Positions 1-13,265 of a stretch of 64,000 nt of DNA are shown piece after piece (position 1 is the first letter of the stretch; every line of letters begins with the position of its first letter). The position numbers were made by a program, and so were the translations under genes. The DNA is from Branchiostoma floridae. Lineage: Eukaryota; Chordata; Leptocardii; Amphioxiformes; Branchiostomatidae. Location: positions 10,370,538 to 10,434,537 of the forward strand of contig NC_049994.1 in the NCBI RefSeq assembly GCF_000003815.2. The letters run 5' to 3'. The notes beneath the pieces were generated by a model. That model was not told the origin of the DNA and did no database searches. It worked only from the letters and a program-made list of their open reading frames with translations.

Positions 1-3000
1 TGCTTCCTAAAAATGACTTAAAAATGAAACCGTTCGTAGCATTTTGATTGGCCACCATGTTTTAGTACTTTACTAAACAATCTTCATCATTTGGGGTAAA
101 ATTCCAAGCCAATTTGTTGCTACATATACTTTGTCAAACGGTTTTTACGTCTTGTTTTTCTGTCTACGATATTTTCTGCACAGGCCATCTTTGTTCAGCG
201 ACCGCGAAAAGATGCTGTACAAATGATAGGTTCTTGACGTGTGTATGTGTCTTCTTTCAATTACAATGGCGCCAATTATCAATTACCAACATGTTCATAT
301 AGTTTGTGGTTCACTAGAGATTTTGTCGTTATAACCACCTTTTTGATCACACGTGCGCAATGCCTGAAATTTGCGGTCAAACAGCGTTCAGCATGTTTTC
401 TCTCATATTCCCCACTCCGGGTGTCATATCCTTCCATTTTTTGTGTAACGTTTACATCATGAAAGATTATTGAACCTTCTACCCTGTCTAGTTAGTTAGG
501 TACTGTCTCTGTTGAAAGTTCCAAGGTGGTTTACATTACATTGTGCTTGCGTCTCGGCAAGAGAAGAGACAAGTCGGGAAGGAAATAATGCAGACTCTGT
601 CTTGACACTCCAATAAACAAACTGACTGCACGGACATCAACGCGTGCGGTTCTTTCAGATTGTACCCGAGTATTTGGAGAATTTAGTCCAGTGATTTCAA
701 GAGTTCGCTCAAAAAGATACAAAGAACAGGAACACTTTCCGATAGGGATGTGTGACCGTGTCAGCATAGTTCTGTGGTTAGATTCTGACCGAGCGGTTGA
801 GTCACACACTTATATACAAGCCACAGATACCTTCAATGGAAGCTAGCCCAAACACACAGGGAAAGAGAAGAGGTTAGATAATTCCTGGACCTAACCAAAT
901 GTCGTGGCTATCATTTAATACACTTACAACAGTTTCCATTTTTCGTGAGTCGTGTTGGTTCATTTCAGACCAAATGTCCATTCAAAGTTCGAGACTTCTT
1001 TTCCGTTGCATATGGGTGGTGTTCGACCTTAGTGAATGGAAAAGCATTGCTCACCATCCTTCGATGTCATATATGCCATAATGCCATTTGTGTAAAGTAT
1101 ATGCGTAAACTGTAGTCAAACATCCTCTACTTTATATGATAGATTTCGCTTTTCTATCCGTCATCACATCCTCATCGCCTCTATTTAAATCATTGGGAAC
1201 TACACCATGATGCAGTTATGGTCAGTCAAGTGCGCTACGGTGTTTCATAGGTACACATTATACACGTACACACAGGTAATACCGCTTGTTTGTAACCAAT
1301 ACATCAATTGATAAAATACCGTGTTATCACATAAAATAAGAGGCCTGTAGGCATATTCATCGCGTCACTGCTACCACTTACTACAGGCTGCTTGGTAAGC
1401 AATATAGAAAACAAAACACACAAACAAAAACATCAACTTATGTTCAACATGTTCTATTTTCCAACAAACATTTCGCTCTGCCTTTTTTGTATTCCTATGA
1501 CTTAGAATACAGCAAACCGCGGGTGTGATTTAGATACCACAGCACATAAACACCAATTATAGGCTGGGTCTTTACTGATATAGAAACTCATTAGGACAAC
1601 CCGAACTACTTCCTAAGCCCGGTGTATATCTGTGGACGTGGAATGGTAAAAATTACTTGTCATTCAGAGCTTAGGTCGCTTTCCTAGATGGCGCAGTTGA
1701 GTGGAAGAGTTCCTCGTGTTGTTCGTGAGTGGAATACGTACTAAGCTATCTCATGGAAGGGTTGAGAGTTCATGATAGGACATGCTGCGCAATTTATATG
1801 TATCACCCGTAGGGTTCGTCCTCAATATGACAAACTGCCCAGGGCCAAAGAGGGTTGCGTATTGACCGTAATATATCGGCCGTATTCAATCTCGCTGACC
1901 ACAGAGACTATGCAAGGGAATAATTTTCTTCTAGTTTGAAAAAAATCCACTCCACCGTAAGTGAAATAGCGAATTCCCTTCATTTATGATAGAAGTAAGA
2001 AAAATATGTTTGTCATTCCTTTGGTAGGAGTGTCAGCATCCCTACGGCTCTATCCTCATACGTACTATAGTGATGTTTTTATATATAGCTAGATGGCGCA
2101 TCTGAGCAGTGTGTTTTCATATCTCATAGTATGTAGCTTTATTCTACCAATGATAACGTGGTTCAAGTTTTCATCTGTACTATCAGATGATCCATTGTCT
2201 CTAGTTCAGCTACATTTTTTCGGCATCATAGCCGTAATGCCAAAGGCAAGTCATGTTTTGTTGTTAGGATTTTGGTAGGAACTTTGCCAACACTTAGTGT
2301 TCAGTTCAGTTCTTTACAGTCTTGTAGTGAAATTGTCATTGAAGGACAAAAAGTACTTTTCCAGTTTGCATGCCGTCACGTCCTGTGATCAGAAAACCAA
2401 GCAAACATCATTCAAATGAACCATTTACAATACAATACCAGGCAAGGTTTGAAAAATAAAGATTTCTTTTTGAACATGGTGATATTCTTTCATATCTCAG
2501 GGCATCAATACGACATTTATGTGATCATACTTTTGTAAATGACATTTGCCAAAGCGATCAATGATGATAGAGATGAATAATATCATTACCTTGATTGGAA
2601 ATCCCCTCTCTCTCTTTAATATCTGATAAAGAGCTTACAAACATTGGTAAAAAACCAGCTATCATTACTTTCTTGGTGAAGTAACTTTCCCGACTGCACT
2701 AAAACTTTGACAGATTCGTATGTCAAGACATTGCCATGTACATGTCCGAAGGCGGCTTTCCATTGGAGCAAAAGAACATCCAAACTTGCTTCAATTTCTT
2801 CCAAGATGGTCCCATTAGACTAAGAGATATTCCACAGGCAAGCAGGGACAGATATCTCTATATACATTGAAAGGGTAATGGTTTTTATGTACCACATGAT
2901 CGACTAGTTTTCAGTGGCAAAAATGCCTCTTCCTCACCTGATGACATTGTGCCCTTTAGACGCGAGCTACATTTTGAGTACACATGGCTTACTTTCCCCA

Positions 3001-6000
3001 GAAGAAAATTCATTCTCATACATCATTGTATTGATTCGTGGGCAGAAATGGAGCATACAAGGCATTAGAACACAACGTTCAAGGTACGTGAAGACTATTT
3101 GCCCTAGATTCTACGACATCTTGACACATCTCAAGAACGGTCTTGTACTGACTGTCGTATGTGAGCATACGGCAAACTAAGACACAGATCTTTCTTTTAT
3201 GTGTACATTTTGACGTGTAATGTTGGTATCTTTATGCATGAACCCATTGTCGCTTAGCAAATTGTTCTGTGGGCATAAATACGTATGCACGCAGTGGATA
3301 CTCCGGTTTATAGGGGTACATTTGTAGTGAAATGTCGACCTTTGTGACCAGACATGCCCGCCAGGAGAGCTATTCCGTAACGAGAAATGTTCGACATAAA
3401 TTTTGTGATTTCTGCCATAGGGTCGCTGGTAGAAGATACTTATTGCACAGGTACATCAACTACCATCTAGTGCACATGATGTGATCTCCATAACGGTTTA
3501 TTTAGTGTTGTACTGACCTATTTTTCATACTTTTGCCCTGCGATGGTCCATAGCAGTACTTTTCAATGTTGAACTGCGCTCGACACAAACAAACGACTTA
3601 GCTTTAAATTCAGTTAAACAAAACATACACCAACAACAGAATCTGTTTCGAGAAGTCTGTCAAAAGTGATATTTTATCCATAAATGAGAACAACTTTGGC
3701 CAACATATCTTATTTCACAAATACTTTTCAAGAGTCAGTTGGTTTTCCACTTTGATCTGTGTTTTTCCACTCCGATATGAAAAAAAAAGATCTCTCAAAA
3801 ACTTGCTTCTTTTGATTCTTGAGACTCGGAATCAGGAATAAGTCAATGTGTGCACTTTTTGCATGAAATGAATTTGATGGAAAGCACGATATCAATACAA
3901 CTTTGTGAAGAGCAAGGGTAGCGGGATTGCTTTGAAAGTTGTCTGTTTCGGAAGACGTCTTGAAGTTTGATTTTCCTGTGCACTACAAACCAGCATTCAA
4001 CACAAGAAGAAAACTCAAATCAGTCTGAAAGAACATGAAGATCAGATCAAGAAGGCCATAAGGTCACTTAAACCTCCTTAATCAGATCAAACTTTGAAAA
4101 AAAAGTATCAAACTCTGGCTTGTCTCAACAAGAAAGTAGCAAAACCAAAAAGTCAGTGTAAAACCGCTAAACAAAACATTGTCTTGGAGTTTCTAGTATA
4201 TTCATTACCTCTATCATAGAAATCCCATTGCAAACATATTGCAATATCAGTTGTCCCTCGAGCAATGATATTTCTCCAATTAAGCATAGAAATCGTATTC
4301 TAACGGCTGATTACATGTATTGATCATGTACATATCTTCCAATTGGCACTTAACCCTGGCAGATTATAGTCTCCCGACATTATTGTGCACAAATAAAACC
4401 AGTGTGAGATACGATTTTCCCATTGCTCGCATATTGAAAATCAAGAAAAGAAATTATCTAATCCATTCGTAATTACAAAATGTCTTGCCCGATACATTCA
4501 AGGACATCATCAACCAGAAGATGAATTCGTTGGTCTCATAAGAGGTACCAAGAGTATCAATTTAAAAAATACCTTTATCATATCGATGTTCGTTAAGAAA
4601 AAGTGATTGGACTCATGTGTAACATTCAGATCTTGATTCGAAGAATATTTCATTTTTTCTAATCTCACAGGAGGAATTAAATGCCCCACATTTTAAGTGC
4701 ATCCATCTATCATATCTGTAGAAGAGTGTTTAACTTTATCCATGTTCCATGATTTCAGCTTCCACACGGTCGCTACTTTACAATTCTATTTCAAGTTTTC
4801 AACTTTTGTTACATTCTTTGATACAAATGTTTCCAGCATTCGTATCTGTGCTTGGGATATCTCTGGGTGCAGATTTAGTGGCCGACTGTATTCACACTGT
4901 ATTCATCAGGCTTGACCTGTATGTTCGAAACTTCACAACTATGAAAAAAGCACTTAGCAACTGGTGTTATCCGCCGAATGTCCAGTTTCCATGCCACATA
5001 ACACCTCTTTGTACGAGTTGTGAGAAAACTGCCCATAACTTTGTAATCCCCTGCATTTTCCTGCTGCCAACATTGAGGTGCTGTGGACGACAAGCTATTT
5101 ACTCTGTCAAGTACTGCACCTCAGGGGATCGTGTGGGGAGAAATTTGTTGCGAACCAAACCTCTTTTCAAGTCTTGGCTTTTAGTCTTCACTGCATTATC
5201 TTTGATAGAACGAGGCAAGTAACGGCCATTTCTTTCTCCTGTATGCAGCAACATTCTCTGGCTAAAACCCTAAACGAGTCCCTAAATTGCTTCAGTAAAA
5301 TTGGTGTGCGTTCTGTTGATTGCTCTCTTCGGGTGTATGGAGCATCATCATATCCCCTTACAAACAAATGTACCAGGTAGTTCGTCTTACAAAAAAAAAT
5401 CTCATAGATATCATTGCTTAATGATTACATATTACCTTTCAAACTGGACATAACCTCAAGGTAGCCAATGAATTTACGAAAATACTTTATCCGATGTCCC
5501 TAACTTGATCCCGTGATGTATGGCTTACTGAAGTTGTGGTAGGACATCATATTTATCAACTGGTAGTAGCAAACTCCTTGTAACATTTTTTTTCTAGTTG
5601 TTGTCCTTGTTGAGTTCTGCTTTTTTTTCAAAGTCAGTTCTCATTGGATAGACTGGTATGTTTTTCCTCTGTTTTTTATTAATAAGAACATGATACAAAG
5701 ATGAACTTTGGTTTAGTAACATAAATTTTGACACAGACTGGTAAGTCTGAAAGATTTATGAATCAAACCATTTCTGCAGAAGAACAGAGACAAAGATATA
5801 TATCTTATTTTCTTTCCTTCTTCCAAGTACATGTAGATGTTGAAGACAAACACTGGTGCTGCCTGTAAGTGACAAAGACGTCCCAAGGCTGTAAATTTGC
5901 AGCTTACAGGCGTGAAAATTACTGCTTGGAAACTTCTCCCCGAGAAGCACTAGGAGGAGAAAATTCTGTGACTCTGATGCAGTTCCATTGGTTTATCACC

Positions 6001-6065
6001 GCCCTGGTGGTGTTAAACACGTTCCCAAGTTTGTAGTCTACTACCACTACAGTTTACCTGAGGAT
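1..6065. other. Left flank, no recognisable gene
   Basis: AT-rich sequence lying outside the tandem array. I find no family-level similarity in any frame. The longest open frame (4,749-5,222, +) is about the length expected by chance in this much AT-rich DNA. A short motif TAGATGGCGC followed by TTGAGTGG-like sequence occurs near 1,686, again more loosely near 2,091, and once more near 7,208. Its meaning is unknown. Confidence 0.5.
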
Positions 6066-6420
6066 CTAAAGCATTTCGTCATAGTCGTACCAGAAAATCC
6101 CACCTAGTCTCTTTAGGAGAATACTTACAGTAAGGGTTTGATGAACTGGAGTGGTATTCCTGTGCACGAGGCGTCCAGATGAAATAAAGTGTACTCTTCG
6201 AGAGTAGAGTGGTTTCAACCAGGTAGGAGTTTTTGCCGCTCTTCCATAATTGTTGTTCTCGTAGGTTGTTCCAATGCTCTGTAGTTGTAGACTTGGGTCG
6301 GCTTTCATAAACTGGGCACACTTGGAGCCATGGCCACTTCTTCGGGAAGGCTGTTCCACCACGACTTAAGATCCTTCCGCTCTTCTTTTACTCGTTGCCT
6401 TTTCATTCTTACTTCTTAAC
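6066..6420 (-). mobile_element. Degenerate C-terminal end of a non-LTR retrotransposon
   Basis: On the minus strand, around 6,322-6,390, a frame reads KSWWNSLPEEVAMAPSVPSL and then a stop. The pattern W-N-x-L-P-x-x-V-x-x-A-P-S-V is typical of the extreme C-terminus of LINE-type reverse transcriptase proteins (CR1/L2-like and relatives), where it is normally followed by FK and a basic or hydrophobic run. Downstream the reading frame is broken and two overlapping minus frames are open. One contains KNSYLVETTLLS, whose coding DNA recurs at 63,926-63,958 and loosely at 43,449-43,476. There is no catalytic domain, so this is a dead fragment. The superfamily assignment is from motif memory only. 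Confidence 0.45.
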
Positions 6421-7800
6421 TTTTGTCGTGAACAAAGTCATCCGTGCTTGAGATTGGTCGTCGATGTTGCCTACTAGTCTTTGAATGAGATCTGCCCAGG
6501 TTGACCATAGATTTGGCTAGAATAGAATAGATTTCAGGCTACATCCAATCCAGCACTGACCTTGCTTGGGGAATGGTCATAAGGAAAGTCGTGGAATGGT
6601 CCCAATGTCTTCACAATAGTTCAGTGGAATAAAGTTCATTTCAAGCCTGAAAACATACTTAATTCTCATAAAGGTACCCTTACACCTGAACAAATTTTCA
6701 TCAGTTTTGCTTTGAACAAATATATCGACATTTGTCATTATACATTACAGTAGAGTACAGTACAATACACAAACATACAATATAGACAAACCTCAAAAGT
6801 ACTTTCGTCTGTCTGGCTGCCGACCTAACATCTTTGGTGACTACAAATCGAGGATCACTAATTCTGGATAGAAAATTACGAAATGGCAAAGTAAAAGAGT
6901 AGCAACAAATATGTCAACCTTTCCAACAGAAGCTGCGACCGCCGAGTGACCAACACTTTGACATATTTCATAGACATGCAACTATTTCATAGATAGCAAA
7001 CTTTGTAGATTGGCACGTTTTTGTTCCGTTAAATGTGTTTTGTTGTCAGCATATTCCAATTATAAGACCTAATTTTGATCTCTAAATGGTCATTCAGCGA
7101 TCGCCATACTGCAAGTATTTTCTAAGGTAACCGAAGTTGTAAAAGATCATAGATTGCTAACTTCAAATCAACCCTCGGCGGAAAACTGAACATGCGGCAT
7201 ATTTACACTAGATGGCGTCCTTGAGTGGAGATGCATAGATGGTATTGTGGCTGCAACATTGCGATGCGACATACGTAAGGCAGATGTAAAAAAAAAACTA
7301 ACTGAACGAAAGTTCAAAGGTTATTAGCAGTTAACCTTTAGAGGTGAATGATTTTTTCCCTAATGAAAGCATCAATAAAATAATCAGTATGAACTATCTG
7401 ATAGAAATATGAAATACTAAAACATCTTTGTAATGTCAAGCTCTTAGTAATCAACGTTTCACACCAACATTTGATGTTTGAAATTCGCTCTTTGAGTAGA
7501 CGAAAATGAAATCCCTTCAATCTCGTAGTGCCCATTGTGCAATCAGCAGGCTACTAAAAAGTCGTTTCCCCAATTTTCTACACCAAGAAATTGATCCCTG
7601 CTTTTTGACTGATTGTGACAGATGTGTCTCTTTGTCCGTGAGGTTTCTTGGCGTCAAATTGGCCAAAGGCTATCCAGAATCCATTCCCCCAAGTATTGCG
7701 GGTATAAATCTGTCGTTTAAATACAAGGGCACTGTTGCTGGTACTTGTACCCTTCGCGAATCATACGTTGTTAGTTGTGAGACAATTTGATTTCAAAAGA
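6421..7800. other. Non-repeat flank, nothing recognised
   Basis: AT-rich DNA between the LINE remnant and the first detectable array sequence. A + open frame at 7,506-7,790 encodes 94 residues with several cysteines but matches nothing I know. I treat it as a chance frame. Confidence 0.4.
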
Positions 7801-8190
7801 CGGGGCGGTCTATTATAAGAAGTACTCACATCAGAACAATCTTTTTTTACCTCAAACATCTTTTAGCTACCCACAAAAGCAGTATACTGATTAAGGTGGG
7901 CATGTAAACTCCTGAACCCATATTTTAGGCAACCTGGAGCAGAAAAAAAATCAATATTCCTCCTAATGCATGCAGGAGTCGTCGCCAGTGTACTGTCACG
8001 CATATTCATAGAATTCAAAAATCAAATTGCCAGAGATATACGAGTATGTTGGCCCACCAATCATAAACAACATTAACCTGGTCAAGATTCGGGGCAATCT
8101 ATAAAGCAATCACGGAAACAGTGTTAGTGGATTGTATGTGATGCTCTATAGTGTTCTTAGTATGGAGCACCATATTTGAAACTGAACCAT
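7801..8190 (+). repeat. Tandem unit remnant U-1
   Basis: Degenerate homology to the middle of the array unit. The anchor ACTGATTAAGG at about 7,884 corresponds to TGTACTGATTGAAGAGGGCG at 13,088 in U1. It is followed by a TATTTTAG acceptor-like site (7,921-7,928), CGCATATTCATA, and a stretch matching the U1 sequence up to about 13,420. At about 8,190 the alignment jumps directly to sequence that normally follows the 63-bp block, so some 4 kb of unit is missing here. Confidence 0.6.
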
Positions 8191-8291
8191 TTTCCTACAG
8201 CCAATACAACGTGACATCTGACTACCAGTTTCATATGAGCAGAATCCAGATTCCCTTAGGAGCAGCCTGATAAGATAAGACAAAATAAGAA

Positions 8292-8815
8292 CATCTTCAG
8301 AGATCCAGATATTCTTGTGAAGATAGTAATATTGAGAGCTTGAGAGAAAGCGTTTAGAATATACCTTTGCAGTGATGCCCATTTGTTCAAGTCGTACATC
8401 TAGGGGCTACGTCCAAGGGCCATAGCAGGTCTCGTAAAAAAAACTGCTGATATTTCCATTGACCATACGTCCCTTATTTTAAGTTCTATATCTACTTCAA
8501 AAGTGATACATTATACTTATAAAATGTAATGGGACCCAAGACTGATTTTCGAGGCCGGTCACTTTAAAACATGTGACGAAATCCCGCTGCAAATGTAAGG
8601 CACTGTGTTGGCTGGGGATTTTCTACACACTCAAATAGCAAGCTCTGGTGTTCAACCATTGAAGGTAGGATCATGAAAAAAATGGTTTCATCGTAAAGAG
8701 AGATGTATAAGCTTTCAAATGATACATACTACTATACTACAGCTAAAATGATAACGTTGTTATGATTCATCAAATCTAAGTTTCCGAACTTTTGAGTTGA
8801 GTATACTTTAAGGGA
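8292..8815. repeat. Internal foldback of U0
   Basis: The left arm includes the region of TCTCGTAAAAAAAACTGC (about 8,430). The right arm includes GTGTTGGCTGGGGATTTTC and AAGCTTTCAAATGATAC. The arms are imperfect inverted copies of one another and match arms in every other unit. Here the left arm is more eroded. Confidence 0.6.
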
Positions 8816-10508
8816 TGCAGCAAGGGTTCAGAAACTTACTTTTGCATTGCTTCAGACAGATGCAGTGTATAATAACATATACGTGATTGCTTTCGGTATT
8901 TTCTTCATTTTCTAGTAATGAAGTCAGCTAGCCATTTCTCAAACGTGGAATTATTATACATGCTTGCTTATAGCTTCCAAATGATGTGTTGAAAAAGATA
9001 TCGTATGGAATGTACTAAACATCCAACCGTGAGAAACCGTAATAATTCTAATATAGCAACAAGACACCAGCTCCATTAAATATGCCTAGTCAAACATTGC
9101 AAATTGAGCTAAGGTACTGGTATAACATGATGGACAAGTTTTACAAGTGTAAAGTTCTTGTGACAATCGACTTTACTAATAAAGACTGTGGATAGTTACA
9201 AAGAATTCAGTCCAGTGTATGTACAAAACCTTCCGGAGCATTGCTAAGTGTATTTCCGCACACTCAGTGATGGATTACGAATATGCTATTGTAGCCAACT
9301 GTCCACATGGTGTTCTGGGTCGATATTAGTAAGATGTTAATCCACAAAAAGATAGTAGTACAATAGCATAACTTGTCTATCTGTATTCACATACACTATT
9401 AGTTTCAGCAATCGGCCCGACAGAACCCTGCTTGCATCAAACATAAACATGTTCCTTCAACCAGGAGGATTTTTGTTGAACATTCAGTCAGAAATGTGTG
9501 CTATACAGCATCGTCTTTTACTGAGTTAACCATTTCTTCTCCATACTAGCCATATTAATGACAATTTGCAATTCTGCACAACCAAAAGAATAATAGTTGG
9601 TATCCTTCTTTTTTGTCTTCACCATACTCCATAAGTTTCTGTAGGAAATTGTCTGACAAGGGGCACATTTCTAATCGGCCGAGCAGTTTTGGCGTTCGAA
9701 AAGTATGATATAGAAGACAAAACAAAACATGCGAAACATGAAAAAATTATTCAAGAACATAACTAGTCCATGTTTATCCACATACATCACTAGTTTCCGA
9801 AACCAGACAGAGCCCTGGTTAATTAGGAAATGTGACCATACCAATAGGAGTGCAGTCTGAAACCTTTCCCGCCAGATCATCTAGTCTATCACTGGTCTAT
9901 TTGGTCTACTCTTCTTCCAACAAGAAATGGAGTTTTGTAGAGTCAACTTCTGTTTCTAACAGTAAGAAATGTCAGTAGAAACACACAAGTTGACACAACT
10001 AAAACAGTTTTGACAGTGTATACGTGTGGTGAAGACATTTATTTCCTTCCGACGTATTATAGAATAGCACACGGAATATCAAAAGAAACAACTCGTACCT
10101 GCTTTTTTTTACAAAGAAAACATTCATTCCATGCCGGGTATTGTGTCATTTCCCTGTTTAGATAAAAATTGTTATAGGCCTTCGTTTGAAGAACGATATC
10201 ACTACTTTTGCAGATTTCGAAATCTGTTACAACAAAACATAGTATGTCAAAAAAAAGATACAACAACCTCATTTTTCCCTTTCTATGACGTACATTTTCC
10301 TATTTTCAATCCGTTATACTATTGCCAAGAAAAAGAAACACATTCGATTCATACATCGAATGTACAAACTACCCCTATAACAAGAAAATATCTTGATGTG
10401 CAACATTTTGGAGCGTGATATCAACAGTCTAAAGGATGAAGACAAAATTATCTCAATGACATTTCGCAAAGCACACTCTCTTTATACCTTTTACATGATT
10501 ACATAGAC

Positions 10509-10652
10509 ACTGTGCTCTATTGTAAATACTTTGTGATTGTTGTATTTTTAAAAATGTATGTATTCATGTTAATTGTCATGTTGATTGAACCTTGGAAGAT
10601 TAGCCCGTAAGGGCTAAAATGTTTCTTAATAAACAACAATAAACAACAAACA
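10509..10652 (+). mobile_element. Truncated LINE 3' end with 8-bp target duplication
   Basis: A 144-bp insertion in U0 flanked by perfect ACATAGAC direct repeats (10,501-10,508 and 10,653-10,660). It ends in AATAAACAACAATAAACAAC-type tail sequence and contains the small hairpin TTAGCCCGTAAGGGCTAA, typical of 3' UTRs of CR1/L2-like elements. U1 has an uninterrupted version of the site near 16,320-16,350, which confirms the insertion. Only untranslated sequence remains. Confidence 0.75.
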
Positions 10653-11763
10653 ACATAGACAGTAATTTTGAGAAGTGTAACCACTCTAGTACACCGGTAG
10701 TTGCCGAATTAACATCAAATATTCGATATACTCAAACTAAAACTAGTTGCCATGGTCAACTTTAGTCTACTCACAAACTATAGGTTAGAGGGAGATACTC
10801 CGTCTTTAAGGTTTATCTAAGACTGATGTACTTTTTTTAAATACAGAATCTTGGAATACAAATGCAATTGCTAAAACAAAATGAAAGAAACACTTGTAGT
10901 GCGGCGTAGTAGCTTTATTTTGAAGGAAGTCTCATAACAACATTATAGTTGGTTTGTACATATCATATTCCGTTTTCAGTTTTCGAGATGGAAAACTACT
11001 TTCATAACGCCAAACGCAAAAGTTTCTCTTTTTTTCTTTTTCTGTTTGTGATTTGCATGGACTAATGCAATGAAATCAGAAAGTATTGATGGAATGTTCC
11101 GTAGTTTTGTCCAACAAACGAATTACTCCTTGCATGTTGTCTAGCAAATATCTGTTATTGAAAAATACAATTCTAGTAAACTAATATCTTCCATTGGAAA
11201 ATGCAACTCTATTTTCCTTTATTTCACAATTGTCATGTAGTTCGTACAGACAGCATTTATAGTTTGCAGAAATCTTGTTTTCTCCATGAAGAAATGAAAC
11301 AAAAAGAGAAAAGCCCCATTGGACATATGTTGATTGTTTGCCACAAACAACCCATAAGAAATTTAATAGGAGGCATTTTCGTTATAATTGCTAGCAGTAA
11401 CTGTCAAACTGAAATACACAACCGCTATTTAAAGTTATGTCCGCGACCACAAGGGATTGCATGCTTTGTCTACAATTGAAAACCATTTTCTTAGTTTAGA
11501 ACAATTGTTGAAGATATTCTCGTTATTCTCTATGTATTAGTAAAAAACTTGTACTTCGCATACACATACTAGTATGCTTACCCTAATTCTGTATCGTTCA
11601 TCAATTTCAAACAACAGATGTTTTTGTTTTCGTTAAAACAAAATACTGTTCATATTAACTCATGCAGAATCCCAGTATCAAACCTCCTGCTATCGCCACT
11701 ATGTTTTGTTACCTAGCGTTGGCATTTAGCCACTACCATTTATAAAGTGTAATTATACGTACA

Positions 11764-11826
11764 AAAGGGCGGCTATATTCTCACCTCCATGCATATCTAT
11801 GTTGGAACTTGGAAGGTGCCAGAGCG
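11764..11826 (+). other. 63-bp conserved block, copy A
   Basis: The block begins AAAGGGCGGCTATATTC, contains GTTGGAACTTGGAAGGTG and ends CCAGAGCG. Copies A, B and E are identical over 63 bp, whereas the DNA on both sides has diverged with indels. CACCTCC near the 5' side can pair with GGAAGGTG. A TATA-like CTATATTC lies inside. About 77 bp downstream is a 5' splice-site-like AAG|GTAAGAC (GT at 11,903). Possible readings are promoter plus first exon, or a structured RNA. It has no conserved ATG on either strand. Confidence 0.85.
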
Positions 11827-12285
11827 AAGTCAAAACAACTAGACTTGTGACTATCCGTTTGATATCACCTGAATCAGATTACCTAAGCAGCAGTCCGGTA
11901 AGGTAAGACAAAATGAGAACATATTCATTTATTCATTTCAGGTCATAAACATAATACAATGTGTACAATGATTTGGCAAACTTATACATAAGTAACATAA
12001 TGGAACTGAGAAATGTATTCTGAAATCAATGTAACTAAAAATTACACATAATATAAATGATACGAAGTATCTAAAAGATTGAACAGTAACAATTCACAAT
12101 ACTAGAATGTCAAATCAAAAACATGATAACAAAACCAAATCAAGAATCCATTCTAAGTTCAAATATTACTGGTCTGAGACCTGTTTCTCATTGCTTCTTA
12201 AAAGTATTTTAGGGTTGGAATCTGTCTTACGTCATATGTTAGTTTGTTGATATAGCTCGTACCTGTGTAAGTAGATATTGACTTC

Positions 12286-12838
12286 ATAGATCGAGATATT
12301 CCTGTGTAGAAAGAGAGATTTAACAATCTGCTTCAGAGATATCATTTAGACATTTAGATAACATTTACAACTCTACTCTACTCTACTCTTTACAATTATA
12401 CCCAATTATAGTTTGTTCTGGTCATACATTCACGCTCCTGGGCAACTTATGGTAAGTACGTCTCGTCAAAAAAGTGCCAAATTTTCCCATGACCATGTCC
12501 CTTAGTTTAATATTGGCAAGTTGTATATTTACTTTTAAAGTGGTACTTATATGATTCAATGAGTCCCATGGCCGATTTCGTAGTTGGGTTACTCAAAACA
12601 AGTTACGAAATCCCACTGCAAACGTCAAACACCGTGTTGGCTGGGGATGTTCTGTTTAAAACACTCACATTGCCAGCTCTGGTTTTCAACTGTTGAAGGT
12701 AGGACCATAACAAATTTTGGTCTCACTGTAAATATTGATGTATAAGCTTTCAAATTATATTTAGAACTCTACTAAAATGATAATGAATATATGATCGATC
12801 AAATTTAAGTTTGTAAAATTTTGAGTTGAGTTTAGTGA
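12286..12838. repeat. Internal foldback of U1
   Basis: The left arm (to about 12,500) carries GTCTCGTCAAAAAAGTGCC. The right arm (from about 12,640) carries GTTGGCTGGGGATGTTC and AAGCTTTCAAATTATA. In better-preserved units the arms align as reverse complements. A small (TCTAC)n tract sits inside at 12,371-12,389. Confidence 0.6.
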
Positions 12839-13133
12839 AATGGGTGTGGTAAGGGTACAGACGTCTATGAATACTTGCCTTGCTACACATGGTGTACACA
12901 GATACATGAGTGTTTTCGTTGTTCTATTTCTAGTTAATGAAGACCCGTAGCCATTCCTACCACGTGCTATTGATATCGGCTTTTTCAGGAAAAAAGGACC
13001 AAATCCATCATATAATAGTCATATAAGCTTTACCAGAATTCTCACAATCTTATGATTGAAAACATGCTGAAGTACCCAACAAAGAGGTGTACTGATTGAA
13101 GAGGGCGTGCAATCCTCTGAACCTATATTTTAG

Positions 13134-13265
13134 GCAACCCAAAGCACATGAAATCGATATGCCTTCTGCTATATGTAAGAGGGAGGTCGCACGCATATTC
13201 ATAAAGATAAAATCGCCAACGATACACAAGAATCATGTCATCGCATGTTGCTCATCCAATTATAG
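13134..13265 (+). other. Exon-2-like block of U1
   Basis: Bounded by an acceptor-like CTATATTTTAG (AG at 13,132-13,133) and a donor-like ATTATAG|GTGAGATG. The frame G|CAA is open across the block. The acceptor AG is present in all seven units examined. Substitutions between units are not concentrated at third codon positions, so coding is not supported. Confidence 0.35.

Larger units (their letters stand above)
8197..11826 (+). repeat. Tandem unit U0 (shortened)
   Basis: First unit with a recognisable end-to-end order. It starts with AGCCAATACAACGTGACATC, which in other units follows the 63-bp block, and runs to its own 63-bp block at 11,764-11,826. Compared with U1 it lacks about 1.7 kb: it passes from the end of the foldback region (about 8,950) directly to sequence equivalent to 14,700. 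The splice-donor position reads GATAAG|ATAAGAC, so the GT is lost. It carries a LINE tail insertion at 10,509-10,652. Confidence 0.8.

Noticed and set aside
4749-5222. 157-residue hydrophobic + frame in the left flank, vaguely like a multi-pass membrane protein segment
   Set aside because: Its length is about what chance gives in 64 kb of AT-rich DNA over six frames. The resemblance is to hydrophobic pattern only, with no definite motif.
9671-9880. Minus-strand frames recurring near the CGGCCGGGCAGTTTTGGC anchor in several units (also 15,556, 26,827, 32,431, 38,557)
   Set aside because: The translations share pieces such as WKRK and FSYFSFAKTA, but frames shift between units and substitutions show no codon pattern. 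Shared ancestry of the units explains the resemblance.
11790-11860. A short peptide frame starting ATGCATATCTATGTTGG on + in the 63-bp block
   Set aside because: The ATG is destroyed in copies D and F and the frame ends quickly in several copies, so coding cannot explain the conservation.
11764-11860. A minus-strand frame and donor (ATGGAG|GTGAGAAT) in the conserved block
   Set aside because: The ATGGAG is lost in copies D and F and copy D has an in-frame stop. The GT itself is kept, so a minus exon is not excluded, but the coding reading is.
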